Positions 45,132 through 55,504 of a stretch of 64,000 bases of DNA are shown here, one piece after another (positions within the stretch are counted from its first letter, which is position 1; every line of letters starts with the position of its first letter). The position numbers and the translations under genes were made by a program. This DNA is from Urophycis tenuis (lineage: Eukaryota > Chordata > Actinopteri > Gadiformes > Phycidae): contig JAXIVH010000012.1 of the NCBI GenBank assembly GCA_036785325.1, forward strand, positions 11,219,522-11,283,521, in the 5' to 3' direction. The notes under the pieces were generated by a model, which ran no database searches, was not told the DNA's origin, and was given only the letters and a program-made list of their open reading frames with translations.

Positions 45132-47922
45132 CGGAACCCAACGGCGACCCACCAGCCATGGCGAAGTTCAGCTGCGGCGTGCCGGCCGACTTGGGCGCTT
45201 TTTTGGCGGCGGGGGAGGAGGAGTCCTTGGGGTCCTTGGGCGCGGAGGGGAAGGGCCAGACCTTCTTGCGGGGGTTGCAGACGGGCTGGCAGGACGGGGG
45301 CGTTTTGACGGGCTTGTTGGTGGTGGGGCACCACTTGTAACCGGGGTTCGCCTTCATGAAGGCGTCCTTGTACTGCGGAGGGAGGGAACACACACGGCGT
45401 GGGACAGGTGAGAGGAGGAGGAAGAAGAAGAAGAATTACTCTTTTGATCCTGTGAGGGAAATTTGGTCTCTGCATTTAACCCAATCATGAATTAGTGGAA
45501 TACACTCAGCACACAGTGATGGTGAGGCACACAGTCAGTACGTTTACATGCAGCAAGAAATTCGAATTTCTGATCGGATCAGATAATGACAAAACCGGAT
45601 CACTTGTCCGAGTATACATGCCGTTCAGAGAATTGGATTAACAGCCGGAGCATGGCTGAGTCCGGACGCTGAGTGGCGCTCTGCGCACGCACAGAATGGC
45701 GATGCGCATGCGCAGAATGCAAAATCCGATTCAGATCCGATTGCTGAGTATACATGCAGTTAAAAGTCCGACTATGAACGAATTATCCAGGTGTTGTTAT
45801 CCGATTTTGAGATGTCCGAAGTAGGTCGGATTAAGGTGTTTACATGCACTTAAAAAGTCTGAGCGATGCCTTATACGATTAGAAATTCGAATTTCTTGCT
45901 GCATGTAAACGTACTGAGTGAGGTGAAGCACACTAATCCCGAGGCAGTGAGCTGCCAACAGCAGCGCTCGGGGAGCAGTGAGGGGTTAGGTGCCTTGCTC
46001 AAGGGCACTTCAGCCGTTCGTACTGGTCGGGGTTCGAACCGGCAACCCTCCGGTTACAAGTCCGAAGCCTTAACCAGTAGGCCGCGGCTGCCCCAAAAAG
46101 GAGGAAGGAGGAGGAAGAGTTCTCCCGGACGGGGGGGTGGGGTGGTGGTGGGGAGGTGGAATGTTCCCTGCAGTCCAGTTAACGAGGTCGTCGGGAGCTC
46201 GGCGCGGGTGAGAGGAGGTCACTCTTGACGTTCTGCACACGCAGATCCTATTGTGATTGGCTTGGCGGTTATTGAAAATGGTGTGAAAGGGGCAGGGGGG
46301 GGGCGAGTGTTTCATTACTCGTAGACTAAAAGGTGTACATGGTGACTGGTGTAATATGGCTATTCTTTGCTCTTCAAAGATATAATGGAAGTTATCATTT
46401 GCAATGGGAGTGAGTATATGAGTAAATGCCTTTTAAGGCTATTGATGGAATTCTTCACTTGGAAAATTAAAAAAAAAATTGTAATTCGAAAAAAGGTACG
46501 GTGAAGTACATGTGGCGATACGAATTTAACGCCATGCCGCTCATCTGAACTGGAAAGCAGTCAAAACACCAAGATGTAAGCAGCGTTTACAACCAATTAG
46601 TGCGGCGCGACCTGCCAACATAACTGTACACACGATAAATAACAGCCAATGACATTAATCCAAGTAGTGAATACAAACTGTTGGCTCGGGGGGGGCAAAC
46701 AGTGAGACGGACCGCCAACTGAAATTAGAAATTGCTGACCAGCCGTACAAAAGTAAGAGCACATGCGCGAGCGAAGGCATTTCATTGAATTGTAAATCAT
46801 GCAAAAGTCTATTTGAAAACTGACATTTCGTCGGGGTGGAAATGCGTCGCTGCTCTTTCAGTAGTTTCCCACCCCCCCCCCCGGGGAAATGTCAGCAGCA
46901 AGAGAAATTTCTTTTTTTCCCTACGATTACAGCCGTCGCCTGTCAAAACTAGAACGCCGAGGTCGAACCGGGTCGAAGGCGCGCTCCTCCGGCCCGACGC
47001 TGGGCCACCCTGCGAGACCCCCGCGAGACCCCCGCAAGACGGCTCACCTCCTTGGCCATGTCCGTGTACTTCTGCTTCTCCTTGGGCTCCAGCACCGCCC
47101 ACCAGTCGGCCAGGATCTTGGTGGCGCCGCGGTTGTCCAGGCGCGGGTGCTCCTGCCGCACCAGCGAGCGGTGCCGCTTGCAGAACAGCAGGAAGGCGTT
47201 CATGGGCCGGCGGGCCCGCTGCTCCGTGGGGTCCTCCTCCGGCTCCTCCCTGGCCGCCGCGCACTGCTCCGCGCCGGCGCCCGGTGCCTGGCCGCACGCC
47301 GCCTGCGGCTGGAGACGGGGGGCGGTTCGGACCCGTTAGCGTCCCGTTAGCGTCTCGCAAGAGAGAGACGCTCGTAGAAACCCTTCTCGGGGTTTCTACG
47401 AGATGTGCTGCTCGTTGGGTGGTCCGCTAGGGCGGATGTGAGTCGGTGGACTCACATCCACCCTCGCAGCATTCTTGGGTCTCGAAGACCTCTCAAAGTG
47501 CGCTTTGCACCGGAAAGTGTCTTTGAGCGTTCTTGACCCCCCCCCCCCCCCCATGTGCTCATCAATGACATCTAAAAACGTCCACTGCCAGCAGCTTTGG
47601 ATAAAAAGCTGCACGGCCCACCACAGCCACAATCAACCACTGTAAAATCAATCAATAAAAGCCTTTTTTTTTTTAATTTTAAAACAGTTCCTCGACAAAA
47701 ATCGCCATTGACCCGTTCGCCGACAAAAAAAAACAACTCACTACCCGGTAGACGCCGGCTTACCTTCTCCAGTTCCTCCTCCTCCTCCTCCTCTTCCTCC
47801 TCGGAGAAATCCAGCGCCTTCTTGGAGAGGAGCGGGTGCCACTGCAGACACTTGCGCTTGGGCCGCTTGCCCCCGACGTCCCCTGCGGCAGAGGGCTCCT
47901 TGCCCCGTCCTCCACCTTTCAT
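35399..47922 (-). CDS. bbx: bbx (bobby sox homolog, HMG-box protein), complete coding region
   Basis: BBX is a nuclear HMG-box DNA-binding protein of the HBP2 type, implicated in cell-cycle and transcription control. Thirteen coding exons join without a frame break: 47922-47764, 47302-47048, 45372-45153, 44803-44736, 44380-44288, 41804-41730, 40608-39489, 38824-38692, 38185-38031, 37704-37615, 36734-36462, 36131-35933 and 35480-35399. They give about 973 residues; human is about 941. The N-terminus has KRPKRKCLQWHPLLSKKALD and an acidic run. The HMG box is at about 84-152 (RRPMNAFLLFCKRHRSLVRQ ... KYTDMAKEYKDAFMKANPGY). Conserved later motifs are GGLSMLLLAGERAL, SERSCKGALYKTLVSEGMLT, FEKKFNSLPQFSPMTFDKK, VGSQKRKARKNKITHLVRTA, AALAEVAAMENVHRG and the C-terminus APVLISCADQ. 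Residues 291-663 form one long, low-complexity exon. Introns hold MITEs, SINEs and minisatellites, but every junction keeps frame. Confidence 0.97.
35795..35870 (-). mobile_element. tRNA-like SINE head fragment in bbx last intron
   Basis: Read on the minus strand, CCGGGTTCGATCCCGGCCGC is a strong B-box/T-arm-like sequence, preceded by a degenerate A box. No clean tRNA cloverleaf closes around it, so it is more likely a SINE head than a gene. Confidence 0.5.
35933..36131 (-). CDS. bbx: bbx coding exon 12
   Basis: Acceptor GTGTGGTTGCAG; donor CACAG|GTACGG. It encodes EDKAKELTQEQEKKPLLTQQ and FFSLAALAEVAAMENVHR. Confidence 0.96.
36265..36360 (-). mobile_element. tRNA-like SINE head fragment in bbx intron 11
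   Basis: On the minus strand, TGCCGAACTGGTAGAGCACG (A-box-like) is followed about 35 bases on by GGGGGTTCGATTGCC (B-box-like). Confidence 0.5.
36462..36734 (-). CDS. bbx: bbx coding exon 11 (Ala/Gly-rich, then KITHLVRTADG)
   Basis: Acceptor TCCTCGCAG; donor GAGG|GTGAGA. It encodes a Pro/Ala-rich start, an Ala/Gly run (AVAVAAAAGAGAGAGAAAAA) and the conserved LLVGSQKRKARKNKITHLVR. The Ala/Gly run is very GC-rich and looks lineage-specific. Confidence 0.93.
36975..37590. repeat. TG-rich minisatellite in bbx intron 10
   Basis: About 30 copies of ACACATTCACATCTGTGTGTT (variants 16-21 bases long) fill about 600 bases, with single-base variants (CATTCGCATC, CATTGACATA). Because the unit contains no stop in several frames, it creates Cys/His/Ile-rich false ORFs. 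Confidence 0.97.
37615..37704 (-). CDS. bbx: bbx coding exon 10
   Basis: Acceptor GTCACATCAG; donor AAAG|GTGAAC. It encodes GSSPSQKKTSFHKIVRKHKL and KKEKPNVREK, matching human FHKIVSKYKHKKEKPNVPEKG. A TG-rich minisatellite follows the donor. Confidence 0.95.
37722..37749. repeat. (CA)n microsatellite in bbx intron 9
   Basis: A short CA run about 20 bases from the bbx exon 10 acceptor. Confidence 0.9.
38031..38185 (-). CDS. bbx: bbx coding exon 9
   Basis: Acceptor CCTGTCCTCAG; donor AAGG|GTAGGC. It encodes LGKLEEEFEKKFNSLPQFSP and MTFDKKSATVVKKKKPDSPG. Confidence 0.96.
38233..38338. repeat. (CATA)n / CATACTGTA repeat in bbx intron 8
   Basis: Alternating CATACATA and CATACTGTA words over about 105 bases. 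Confidence 0.95.
38394..38552 (-). mobile_element. tRNA-derived SINE with V-SINE-like tail (third copy)
   Basis: The tail phrase GCATTTAGCAGACACTTTTG (minus-strand sense) and the region CAAGGGGATCGCACCGCC match the copies at 5200 and 21308. It lies in bbx intron 8. Confidence 0.7.
38692..38824 (-). CDS. bbx: bbx coding exon 8
   Basis: Acceptor CGCCCACTAG; donor CAGGG|GTGAGG. It encodes GKRCAFRGSDHDANWPEESC and a Lys/Ser-rich end (KKLKKSKSKDESSQ). Human has GKRSS...DHEGCWNEESW here. Confidence 0.9.
39034..39429. mobile_element. MITE copy 1 in bbx intron 7
   Basis: Terminal inverted repeats CAGTAYGTTTACATGCAGC (at least 35 bases, continuing AAGAAATTCGAATTTC) flank a 396-base noncoding body. 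The target duplication is ACT (39031-39033 and 39430-39432). It lies 59 bases past the exon 7 donor. Confidence 0.88.
39489..40608 (-). CDS. bbx: bbx coding exon 7 (large, low-complexity)
   Basis: Acceptor TTTTGTATAG; donor CGAG|GTGACC. A 1120-base exon encodes residues 291-664: MCLASEAVKME, three tandem VKAE/VKQE motifs, DLDSVFSTIEAVAKGSWTAT, basic and Thr/Asn/Asp/Glu runs, then SERSCKGALYKTLVSEGMLT and SLRANIDRG. Both ends match human BBX; the middle is expanded with simple repeats. Confidence 0.96.
41292..41676. mobile_element. hAT-type MITE (ATCGGCCGATA family) in bbx intron 6
   Basis: Inverted termini AGGGATGTCCGATA / TATCGGACATCCCT. Flanks CATTATAA (41284-41291) and CATAATAA (41677-41684) make an 8-base duplication with one change. 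The body is rich in CCGATATCGG-like words. Confidence 0.82.
41730..41804 (-). CDS. bbx: bbx coding exon 6 (short)
   Basis: A 75-base exon with acceptor TGCCTCTGCAG and donor GGAG|GTAAGC. It encodes TLSATHNRVPDSKSRVKSPL, then SLMTE. Joined to exon 7 it gives KSPLSLMTE-MCLASE, parallel to human KSALFQLAE-MCLASE. It is too short and lacks an ATG near its start, so simple ORF calling misses it. Confidence 0.85.
42429..43195. mobile_element. hAT-type MITE with perfect target duplication in bbx intron 5
   Basis: Termini TAGGCCTGCACGAT / ATCGTGCAGGCCTA. A perfect 8-base duplication GTTTACAC occurs at 42421-42428 and 43196-43203. The element is 767 bases with no transposase ORF. Confidence 0.9.
43209..43570. 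repeat. Minisatellite (GTAGGCCTACTCTCA-type, about 46-base higher unit) in bbx intron 5
   Basis: Alternating half-units GGAGGCCTACTCTCATAGTA and GGTAGGCCTATTCTCAAAGT repeat about seven times. Each half-unit contains the palindrome TAGGCCTA. It lies directly beside the hAT MITE, whose end also carries AGGCCTA. Confidence 0.95.
44288..44380 (-). CDS. bbx: bbx coding exon 5
   Basis: Acceptor TGTGTGCATACAG; donor GAG|GTCTGT. It encodes SPPSNPTPAVPAAANAGKSL and QGNKEEEEEEE (31 residues, 93 bases). Sequence similarity is weak; the call rests on splice sites, phase and position. Confidence 0.75.
44671..44712. repeat. (TG)n microsatellite in bbx intron 4
   Basis: A TG run with one GCGC interruption, about 25 bases from the exon 4 donor. 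Confidence 0.9.
44736..44803 (-). CDS. bbx: bbx coding exon 4
   Basis: Acceptor TTGTTGCCAG; donor GAG|GTCGGT. It encodes DPTKMGGLSMLLLAGERALS to ARE, matching the conserved BBX segment after the HMG domain. Confidence 0.95.
44819..44877. repeat. (CA)n microsatellite in bbx intron 3
   Basis: A CA run beginning with CACACGCA words, about 15 bases upstream of exon 4 in transcript sense. Confidence 0.95.
45153..45372 (-). CDS. bbx: bbx coding exon 3 (HMG box end and extension)
   Basis: Acceptor CCCTCCGCAG; donor GCTG|GTGGGT. It encodes YKDAFMKANPGYKWCPTTNK through TPQLNFAMA. A poly-G/poly-C run (about 45100-45130) follows the donor at once. Confidence 0.96.
45440..46095 (-). mobile_element. tRNA-headed SINE-like repeat, split by MITE copy 2
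   Basis: The head at the 46095 end reads GCCTACTGGTTAAGGCTTCG and GCCGGTTCGAACCCC on the minus strand. The body continues to 45917, then resumes to the left of the MITE (45535-45440, containing TCTCTGCATTTAACCCAATC). Removing the MITE and one copy of AGT restores a continuous repeat. Confidence 0.75.
45536..45916. mobile_element. MITE copy 2 in bbx intron 2
   Basis: Same termini and body as the copy at 39034. The target duplication is AGT (45533-45535 and 45917-45919). It is 381 bases long and inserted inside an older SINE. Confidence 0.9.
47048..47302 (-). CDS. bbx: bbx coding exon 2 (HMG box, first part)
   Basis: Donor GAG|GTGAGC. It encodes EQRARRPMNAFLLFCKRHRS to EKQKYTDMAKE. Two acceptors six bases apart (CTCCAG at 47308|, CCGCAG at 47302|) both keep frame, adding or dropping Pro-Gln. 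Confidence 0.95.
47764..47922 (-). CDS. bbx: bbx coding exon 1
   Basis: ATG at 47922, 13 bases after an acceptor (TCTGTCCACCAG); donor GAGAAG|GTAAGC. It encodes KRPKRKCLQWHPLLSKKALD and a ten-residue Glu run (residues 1-53). The acceptor just upstream proves a noncoding 5' exon. Confidence 0.95.
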
Positions 47923-47939
47923 GGTCCTACCGCCCCTGG

Positions 47940-50900
47940 TGGACAGAAGACGGGTTCAGGACAGGGCAGCGTCTGGGCCGCAAGTCAGGGCAAACGAGCG
48001 ACGTTCGTCCCAACTACTACAGGATCCTGGTTTGAGCGGCTTCCAACCGAATGTGGGTATGACGGCGGAAGGGCCTGGTCGATCACATTAGGTGTTGCCC
48101 AGTTGTTATACACGCATATGCGTATACTGCCCACCTCTGAGGGATCTAGCTGTGTACTGGGTCAGCCCCCCCTCTTCATCACTGCAGATGCCAACTTTCT
48201 AAACATTAAGTATTGGGTTAACATTAATGTGTTTGGTACGTTGTTTCAGCAAAGTTGTTGAAAAAAAAAAACATGCTTCTTTAAAAAAAAAAAAGGTGGT
48301 GTAGGTAACATTTAAGAGCTACTAAACCCGTGTCATTTGTTAGAAATGGCATAGCATCCAACCAGGCATCAGTCAGCTATTAGCGAGTGAAAGGCTAGAC
48401 TACTCCCGGCTTATGTCGCTCCAATCGGGGCATCTCTTCCTCTATTGGTGGTGGGCAATGCTGCTTGCCTGTCAATCTACAGGTGCATGATGTGCTTGGA
48501 GAGGGAAGTTGTTTTTTTTTTGTTGTCGTTTAGTTTTGAAATCTCACACTTCTGCTCTCTCTTTATAACTATTTAAATCATACATGTGGCACCTTTAATA
48601 TCTGGCCTATTAAAGCTTGTCGTTATATATTTTACAACCAGGAAGTAGCTGATAGTGAAACTGCTGCACCAGCCAATCAGGCTTAACCTCTAACTCAACC
48701 ATTTAAATAAGGACATCAATAGAGTGAGAGTGAGAGTAAATGGAAACTAGATACCTCGGTCTATTATTTTGGTCATCAGAATTTTGCGGGGAAGTAGCCC
48801 ATTTTTGTCGTTTCCTATTCTTTTTCCTGAATTACTGGATACCAAGTTATCCACGTTGCCTCGATTCACCTTGCACCCCTTCACCATTTCCTCCTGTGCT
48901 CATGTTGTTAACTAAAATACTATCCATTCCTGGGTACTGGGTCAAAAAAAATGTTGTGATAACAACACAACACTATCAATGTTGGGCCTGCAATGAGTCT
49001 ATCAGCTCACTGGGAGAGCAGTGTAGGGTTCATGGACATTGCTCAAAAGACACGTTGTTTTGTTGCTGGAGCAAGAGAGGGATTGAACCAGCCACATTCC
49101 AGTTGCCAATAAAACCCCAGTGATATTAATTTAAGAGTTGTGAAAATGACTGTTATGCGTTACTGTTTGAGCTGGACACATAAAGCATACAATAATACTG
49201 TGTGGGTCACTCCTGATAACACCTTCATACACAATAGTGTTGTGGCGGTGTGTGGATCTGTCCGTTGTTGCAGGAATACCGTTTCAAATGCATGGCACAC
49301 GACGCCGTGAATATATGGACGGAAGAGAATATTCCAACTGCCGACACATCCCCAAAAGACAATGATGACGAAAATAAAAAAACAAACACTGGAAAATGTT
49401 TGCTATGCAACCTCAGATACCGCAGATACCTTATATCAATAACTTCTCATTGTCGGTTTTTAGCCTGCAGCGCGATCTGGACATTTTTCCAAATCGTAAA
49501 AGGTATTTTTTACGACAGGAGGACCAATTAATCCTGACACTTTCGATTTAAAATTCGCTTTACTTCCAACACTTGCCCTGCGTGATAAGGTAACAATTAC
49601 CCAATTATGAACACAAATTAGGCTAGCTGTCACCAGTGTTGGAGAATCTTTTCAGAAGCACACACGTACATTAGGGCGAGTTGCCTTAATGTGCATGTCT
49701 TTGGAGGGGGTTAAAATGCTCCTCATAAATGATGATGGCTTAAAAATTGCAATCTCTAATTACTGTTGCAAAGAGATGGTGTATGATGCTCGTAAAAAAA
49801 ATAACACACTGTACACACTCCTACATAACCCACGCTTCTTACACCGTCTACGCTCCATGTCCCTGACCTGGATGGACAGAAAATTGTAGAGTATTCTACA
49901 TCAGGGGTCTTGAGTCATTACATTGGTTTGTAACTGCCTTTTTACAACGACAAACAGGAATAAATCAGGAAATGTTGCTACAGGAAATAATCCAATGTAT
50001 TTTACATTTCATGGATCTTTTTGTAACTGTTGCCGGAGTTGTTGCCCTAATTTTTCTGTCCTTGTTAACGTCTTGACCTTTGCTTGGTACCAAATCTCCT
50101 GGTCTTATTGGTGTATTCAAGCCTTTGAGACATTGCCTAGTTATACATTCATGGTGAAAATACCTTCAGCCATGTTGGTTACCCAAGTAAAAACAAAAAC
50201 ATTAATTTGACGATAGGCAGGACTCCCGTGAGGACTTATGATCAATCTAACATCGGTTTCGAGATTTTGTAGCGAGAGAAGTCAAATGAGGCTTTGTCAT
50301 TAAAATGGCCTTTGTTGTCGAAATGGGACAGAAGCAGGACATGTGTAAATGCTTACAATTTTTCATTCATTCTTTCATTCACTCATTGACGGAATAATCT
50401 TTTGAGCACTCACAGTAACACAAATAACAGAAGAAAGGGCAAAATCTCACAGCTACTCACTAAACCTAATGTCTGAAGAGGCCCTTGAAACTTCAACAAT
50501 TGAAAGCATCTAAAAGCCTTGAACATTTACTTCATACACGAGGAATAGTAAAGACACAAGTTTCAGGGTCATTTTATGCACAATCTCTTACCAAAGTGCT
50601 GACAATTTGGGGGTTTATAAAAGAGGATGCAACAGGTGGTGTACAATTCAGTTCAATGACTTTGTGCAATCGTAAAAACATCTCATCTATTGGTCATAAA
50701 CTGCAGCAGCCCCCCCCCCCCGGGATTATTGGAAATAAGAATTTCAAAGAATATCTGTCAGCACCAGTGATTAAGTTATAAAAGGTCACAAAACTATGGT
50801 GAATTTTAGACGGGAGATATTATTTGCCGGCACATATTACAATATACGTGCATCATTACTGAAACTAAAACTAGCCGCAAATTGTAGGCTGCCCTTAGGT

Positions 50901-53220
50901 TTTCCCGTGGTTGTAGACCTTGTCTAGCAGTTGGACATCTTCCCAAAATAGGAGAGTTGACCCTTTACCCGTTGATAACCTTCCATATTTGGGGAGTACA
51001 ACCACTAGACAACAACTTTTGTTAGACATAACAGTCCTTGGTTGTGAATAAATAGGATAAATTACCTAGTCAGAGTACAGGACTGTAACCTCTGTGTGTG
51101 TGTGGTGCTGAATGTTTGAAATAGCAGCTACTACTAGCTAAAGCTGAAACTGGCATCTCGGAGTCTGTTGTTTTTAGCAAGTCGGACGGGATTATTAGGG
51201 GAGCTGTGGCTTTTTTGAGAACATGTCCTATTGCAAAGACAGATCTTACTTTGGTCATCGGATGCAGTCATCAAATGTGAAATAATTTTGAAATTCTGCG
51301 ATTAATCACGGCGTATGGCCATTGAAAGTTGCACTCTTGAGTCTCGCTGACATCTAATGTCATTTGACTAACTAATATGTAAATTCCTTAATTTAATCTT
51401 AATTATCCCTTTCAGTATTGTGTCACATCAACAGAGCTTGGATTGAATTTTACTGTTAGTGTTTATTTGCTAACCTGACACAACTCCAAGTATAGGTAAA
51501 TATGCAAATGGAAATAACATCAGATTATTGCACTCTGCTTACAATTCAATGGAAAAATACTGCTGATTTGGTACATACAAGTTATTAAAAAGGTGTGTGT
51601 GCATACAAGTATATATTTTATGGATAATCCACAACATGACACATTCAAAACTAATTCATTTAATAGCAACTATGGTTTAAGACTACAAAGTACCATCATT
51701 ACAATTTCCCAGGATACACTTCAAACAGATGGTGAAATAAAATACACATGTTGAATGAAAACTGACTGAAAAAAGGGATACTTACTTATGATCAAACTAT
51801 GGAAATGCTGTATGAGTGATGAAGATGGATCTGCCACTGCCTTTGTCATGCAATGACGATGACCTATAAAATACAGACATAGACACTACTCTCGGTTAAG
51901 TGTCACATTTTCACGGTTACAACGAGGAAATAGCGTTCAGTCGCTTGTGAAATGGTCGCAAAAGCAACTTTAAATGGGAATCCGCGGAGTGACAGTGCGC
52001 ACACAGTACAGGGCATGTCTTGAAACTACTGTTGGACATTTTGTTGATCACTGACCATTACAGCGGTGAAGTCGTTCCGCCCATTGAGTCAAAACCAAAG
52101 CTCGGAGGCCAAAAGCCACGACCCCTCGATGAATGAAAGGCAATATTAGAAATGCTCCAATTCAATCGGCTTGTGTGGATGTCACGTTAGTCCATAGCTG
52201 CGCAGTGGTTTGGTCGTGTTTTCAGGTAAAACCGCTGATGTCCGATTGGTCACCGCCTGAAGTCTTGAGCAACCGTACGCTTTAAATGCACAATAACGAC
52301 CCAACACGGATCGGCTTGCCGACTAAACGTACATTTGTTCGCCTAAAGTCTCCCACATAAAAGCGTAACACAAGCTCACATTTCCATCCCCGTGCAAAAT
52401 GTCGATCTAGGGTCTGACAAGACAGACGAGCGACTGAGAGTCCATCTTGCTTCGGAGAAAACCCAAGTACAGCAGGATATTACTCCTGTCAAAACTCTCC
52501 GATGCACGGCCGTCGAATGTCCCCCACTCGACAAAACATCCAGATTCATTAATTAAACTGGGGATCTTCTGACCGGGGACACGCATCTGCATGCAGTGTC
52601 TGCCCAACAGTGGCCCCATTTCCTACCAGTTACATGGGAATAAAAGTAGCTAGTTAGCTTGCTAGCCTACTGGACGTGTCACAGCCGTGAACACACAACG
52701 GCTCCAAACCCCCCCGTTTGCGAGTCAGTGATCAACAATCTCGCTTTGACACTCGCAAAAATCAACGTTTGCGTGTGTCTCGGGGTCGACGTGTCCACCG
52801 AAACATCCACTTAGATGCAGTGGTGGCGATGCATTTGATGCGGAATTAAGAGAGAGAGAGAGAGAGAGGGGGGTCCACCACACCACTCGGCTCGGGAAAC
52901 AGTTGCATATAGGCTGCATATCGCGTGTTTACACGTCGATTTCACAGAGCAGTGAATTAAAAATTGAACAACATACACACACGATGCTAAAATGACACTC
53001 CACGCAGTGGGTTATGAAGGAAATATCGACGCCAGATCTATTTTTTTTGCGATGGGGGGGGGGGAGAACCAACACGCGGACATCACGTCAAAAGCAGCAG
53101 ATAATACTCATTTCGCGATGATGGACCGGGTACCCAACGAAGAGGACGAGCGGGTCTCAACGAAAGACTAAAGAAACACAGGATCTCTGTCATGACGGCC
53201 AACATCGCGTCAAAACATAC
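47940..53220 (-). other. bbx: Presumed bbx 5' intron
   Basis: Between the coding exon 1 acceptor and the candidate 5' exon donor I find no coding exon. It includes a decayed SINE-like segment at about 48950-49130 (GGATTGAACCAGCCACATTC near 49080), a poly-C run near 50711 and otherwise unremarkable AT-rich sequence. Confidence 0.5.
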
Positions 53221-53820
53221 CTCTAACGTCCAGCTCCGGCGCCCGCACGGCCCTCGCATCATCAGCGGCGTCCACCTTTTAACTTATTGACACATCGGAA
53301 CAGTTCAGCACTGGCTGTACTTCTTCACCCGCTGGATCAATGTGATCGGATCGGTCGGCGCAGCGCGAAGCGACCCTGAACGTCGAGTAGACGAACACAA
53401 ACATGCACGAAATTCCACCCGAATGAAAACAATTTTCAGTCACATTCATCCGGTTTTTGTTTTTTTCCCCCTCCGAGTACATTTCACATCTCACCCATCT
53501 ACCCTCCCCCCGTTTGCAAAGTGTTCCTCGTCCCCTCGGAGCTGATGTTCATACCTAAGCATCGACTGGCCTAGCCGTGTGAACGACATCCGTCACCGCA
53601 CAACACGCACAAACTTTTATCTTTTGCGATCTGTCGACTTTGGCAAAGGTCAACGAAAAGGTGCGCGGCGCCCATTTAAAACCCCGATAAGACAGAAAAG
53701 GGTAAGTCACAGTGGGGTTTAGTTGAGTGACTATTGATATAGCTTCCTGAGTCTCGCGCTACACTGATGAATCGTACAAATCAGGTCAAATAAAGAGGTA
53801 GTTTGAGCACTCACCAGAAG
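53221..53820 (-). promoter_or_regulatory. bbx: Candidate bbx 5' UTR exon(s) and promoter
   Basis: Strong minus-strand donors occur at 53221 (AGAG|GTATGT), near 53555 (TTAG|GTATGA) and near 53818 (TCTG|GTGAGT). They lie in a locally CpG-rich segment (about 52.0-53.7 kb). bbx needs a noncoding first exon, and this is the nearest promoter-like region upstream. Which donor is used cannot be told from sequence. Confidence 0.35.
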
Positions 53821-55504
53821 TAACCCACACATCAAGCGGGCTGCCAAAACCGAAGAGTTATCGGCTTCTCTTTCGCACCCTTTGCCTAAATTACCACAAC
53901 TGTTTTTTGCAACATACTGTACTGTACATAGTGAAAATATCCTTATCATGTAAGGCTGTGCGTGATTGGACGCCCGCTTGAGGGACAGACACAACCCGCC
54001 ATACAGAGGTCGCATTACAATCGACTATTGTCCAGAGACAGCGAGATTATTGAAACGTCTTCATAATGTTCGTGTATTTGCGGGCTACGTTTAGGCCCAT
54101 CATCTGCAATAGAAAGAAAAGTGCCAAACAACAAGTGAAATGTATTGACGAATGAATGTTATCGAGGTGTCAGACCCGCCTCTCGCCGGTGCCCGTTTAC
54201 TAGACCCGTTTCAATATCACTGCATGTTCTCGTCGCTTACAAACTATGGAGCTTTCACTTTACTTCATTGCATCGACACAGTGGACCGATCGCTTGTATC
54301 GCTTGATCGCTTTGCAAACTTGACAGAAGAACACGATTAAAGAACATTTACTCTCAAGTGGTCTGATCCATACGTCTATATATGCCATAGTATCCTATGT
54401 CTAATGTACACACGATAAGCATTGCATTTGAAAGGGTCACGTTTGTAGACGTTTAGTTAGTATGATTAGTTAGTATGACTGAAGTATGATTCAGTCACAT
54501 ATAGGCTACAACTGATCCGAACAGTTATGTATTTTAACATTTCATTAGGTAAGCCATTGTCCACAGTCATGTGATGTATGCTGTTTCTTATAAAATGAAA
54601 CCAAAACAAGAAGGTAACATGCAGCTATGAAACACTTGCCTCAAGCTCATTTTGGTGTAGTATTGATTTGTAACTACATAACAACACATATGGACCAAAT
54701 CCTGAAAAACAATAGCAATATAATTCATTAACAACCAGTAATCCACCAAGTTTTCACTTTCTCACTGATTCCCTTAACATAAACTGATCCTGGTAAGAAG
54801 CCTACTGATACTCATTGAACTGACACACATCCTTCAATGGTAGGCCTATGTATCCAACGTGTGTATCAAAAATGCATAAAACTAACATGTTTGTATCCAG
54901 CATGTTTGCTTTGTTTTGGTTTTGACATTGGGGATAATACATTGTATATCTTTTCTTCCTTAAGCTTAAAGTGGTCCAAGCCCAATGGACTATACGTATT
55001 ATATAAGTATTAGTTAAGATTGATAATCAGATGTAGGTACTCCATTAAACAATATGGGAAAATGTAAAATGACAGCAATGTAGTTTTTCTGCCTACCCAT
55101 CACAACAAAACTCAACAAAATGTCAATCAATGAAGTGATCCATAAAAAAACAACTGTTTGCCTTAGGTCTGAGTGATCATGATGGTGTTTATCAAGGCTT
55201 GCATGAAAAATTGTTGGAAAGTGGTAATCATTAATGCCACGCTCACTGAGCGTGTTGATGTTGAAGATTAGATCAAGGATTGCGACCGTCGAGCCTATTG
55301 TCTTTCAGATTGGGCCATTTCACAGGACTATTTACACTCCTGCAACATGTGATATATACACCAAAGACATTTCATGTGGTCAACACATTGTAAAGGAACA
55401 TGCCCTCTAATGGTGGGCTTGGGAACCAATGAAGCTGTATCTTCATACAACACCTTTGTATCAAAACTACATCTTATCTTCATATTTCATTTCTGGCATT
55501 TCAC

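Noticed and set aside
46020..46095. Possible tRNA gene with GCCGGTTCGAACCCC
   Set aside because: It is continuous with a SINE body carrying common teleost repeat phrases, so it is a SINE head.
46813..47430. Plus-strand ORFs of 205 and 153 residues over the HMG exon
   Set aside because: They are antisense to bbx exon 2, with biased Pro/Arg composition and no resemblance to a protein family.
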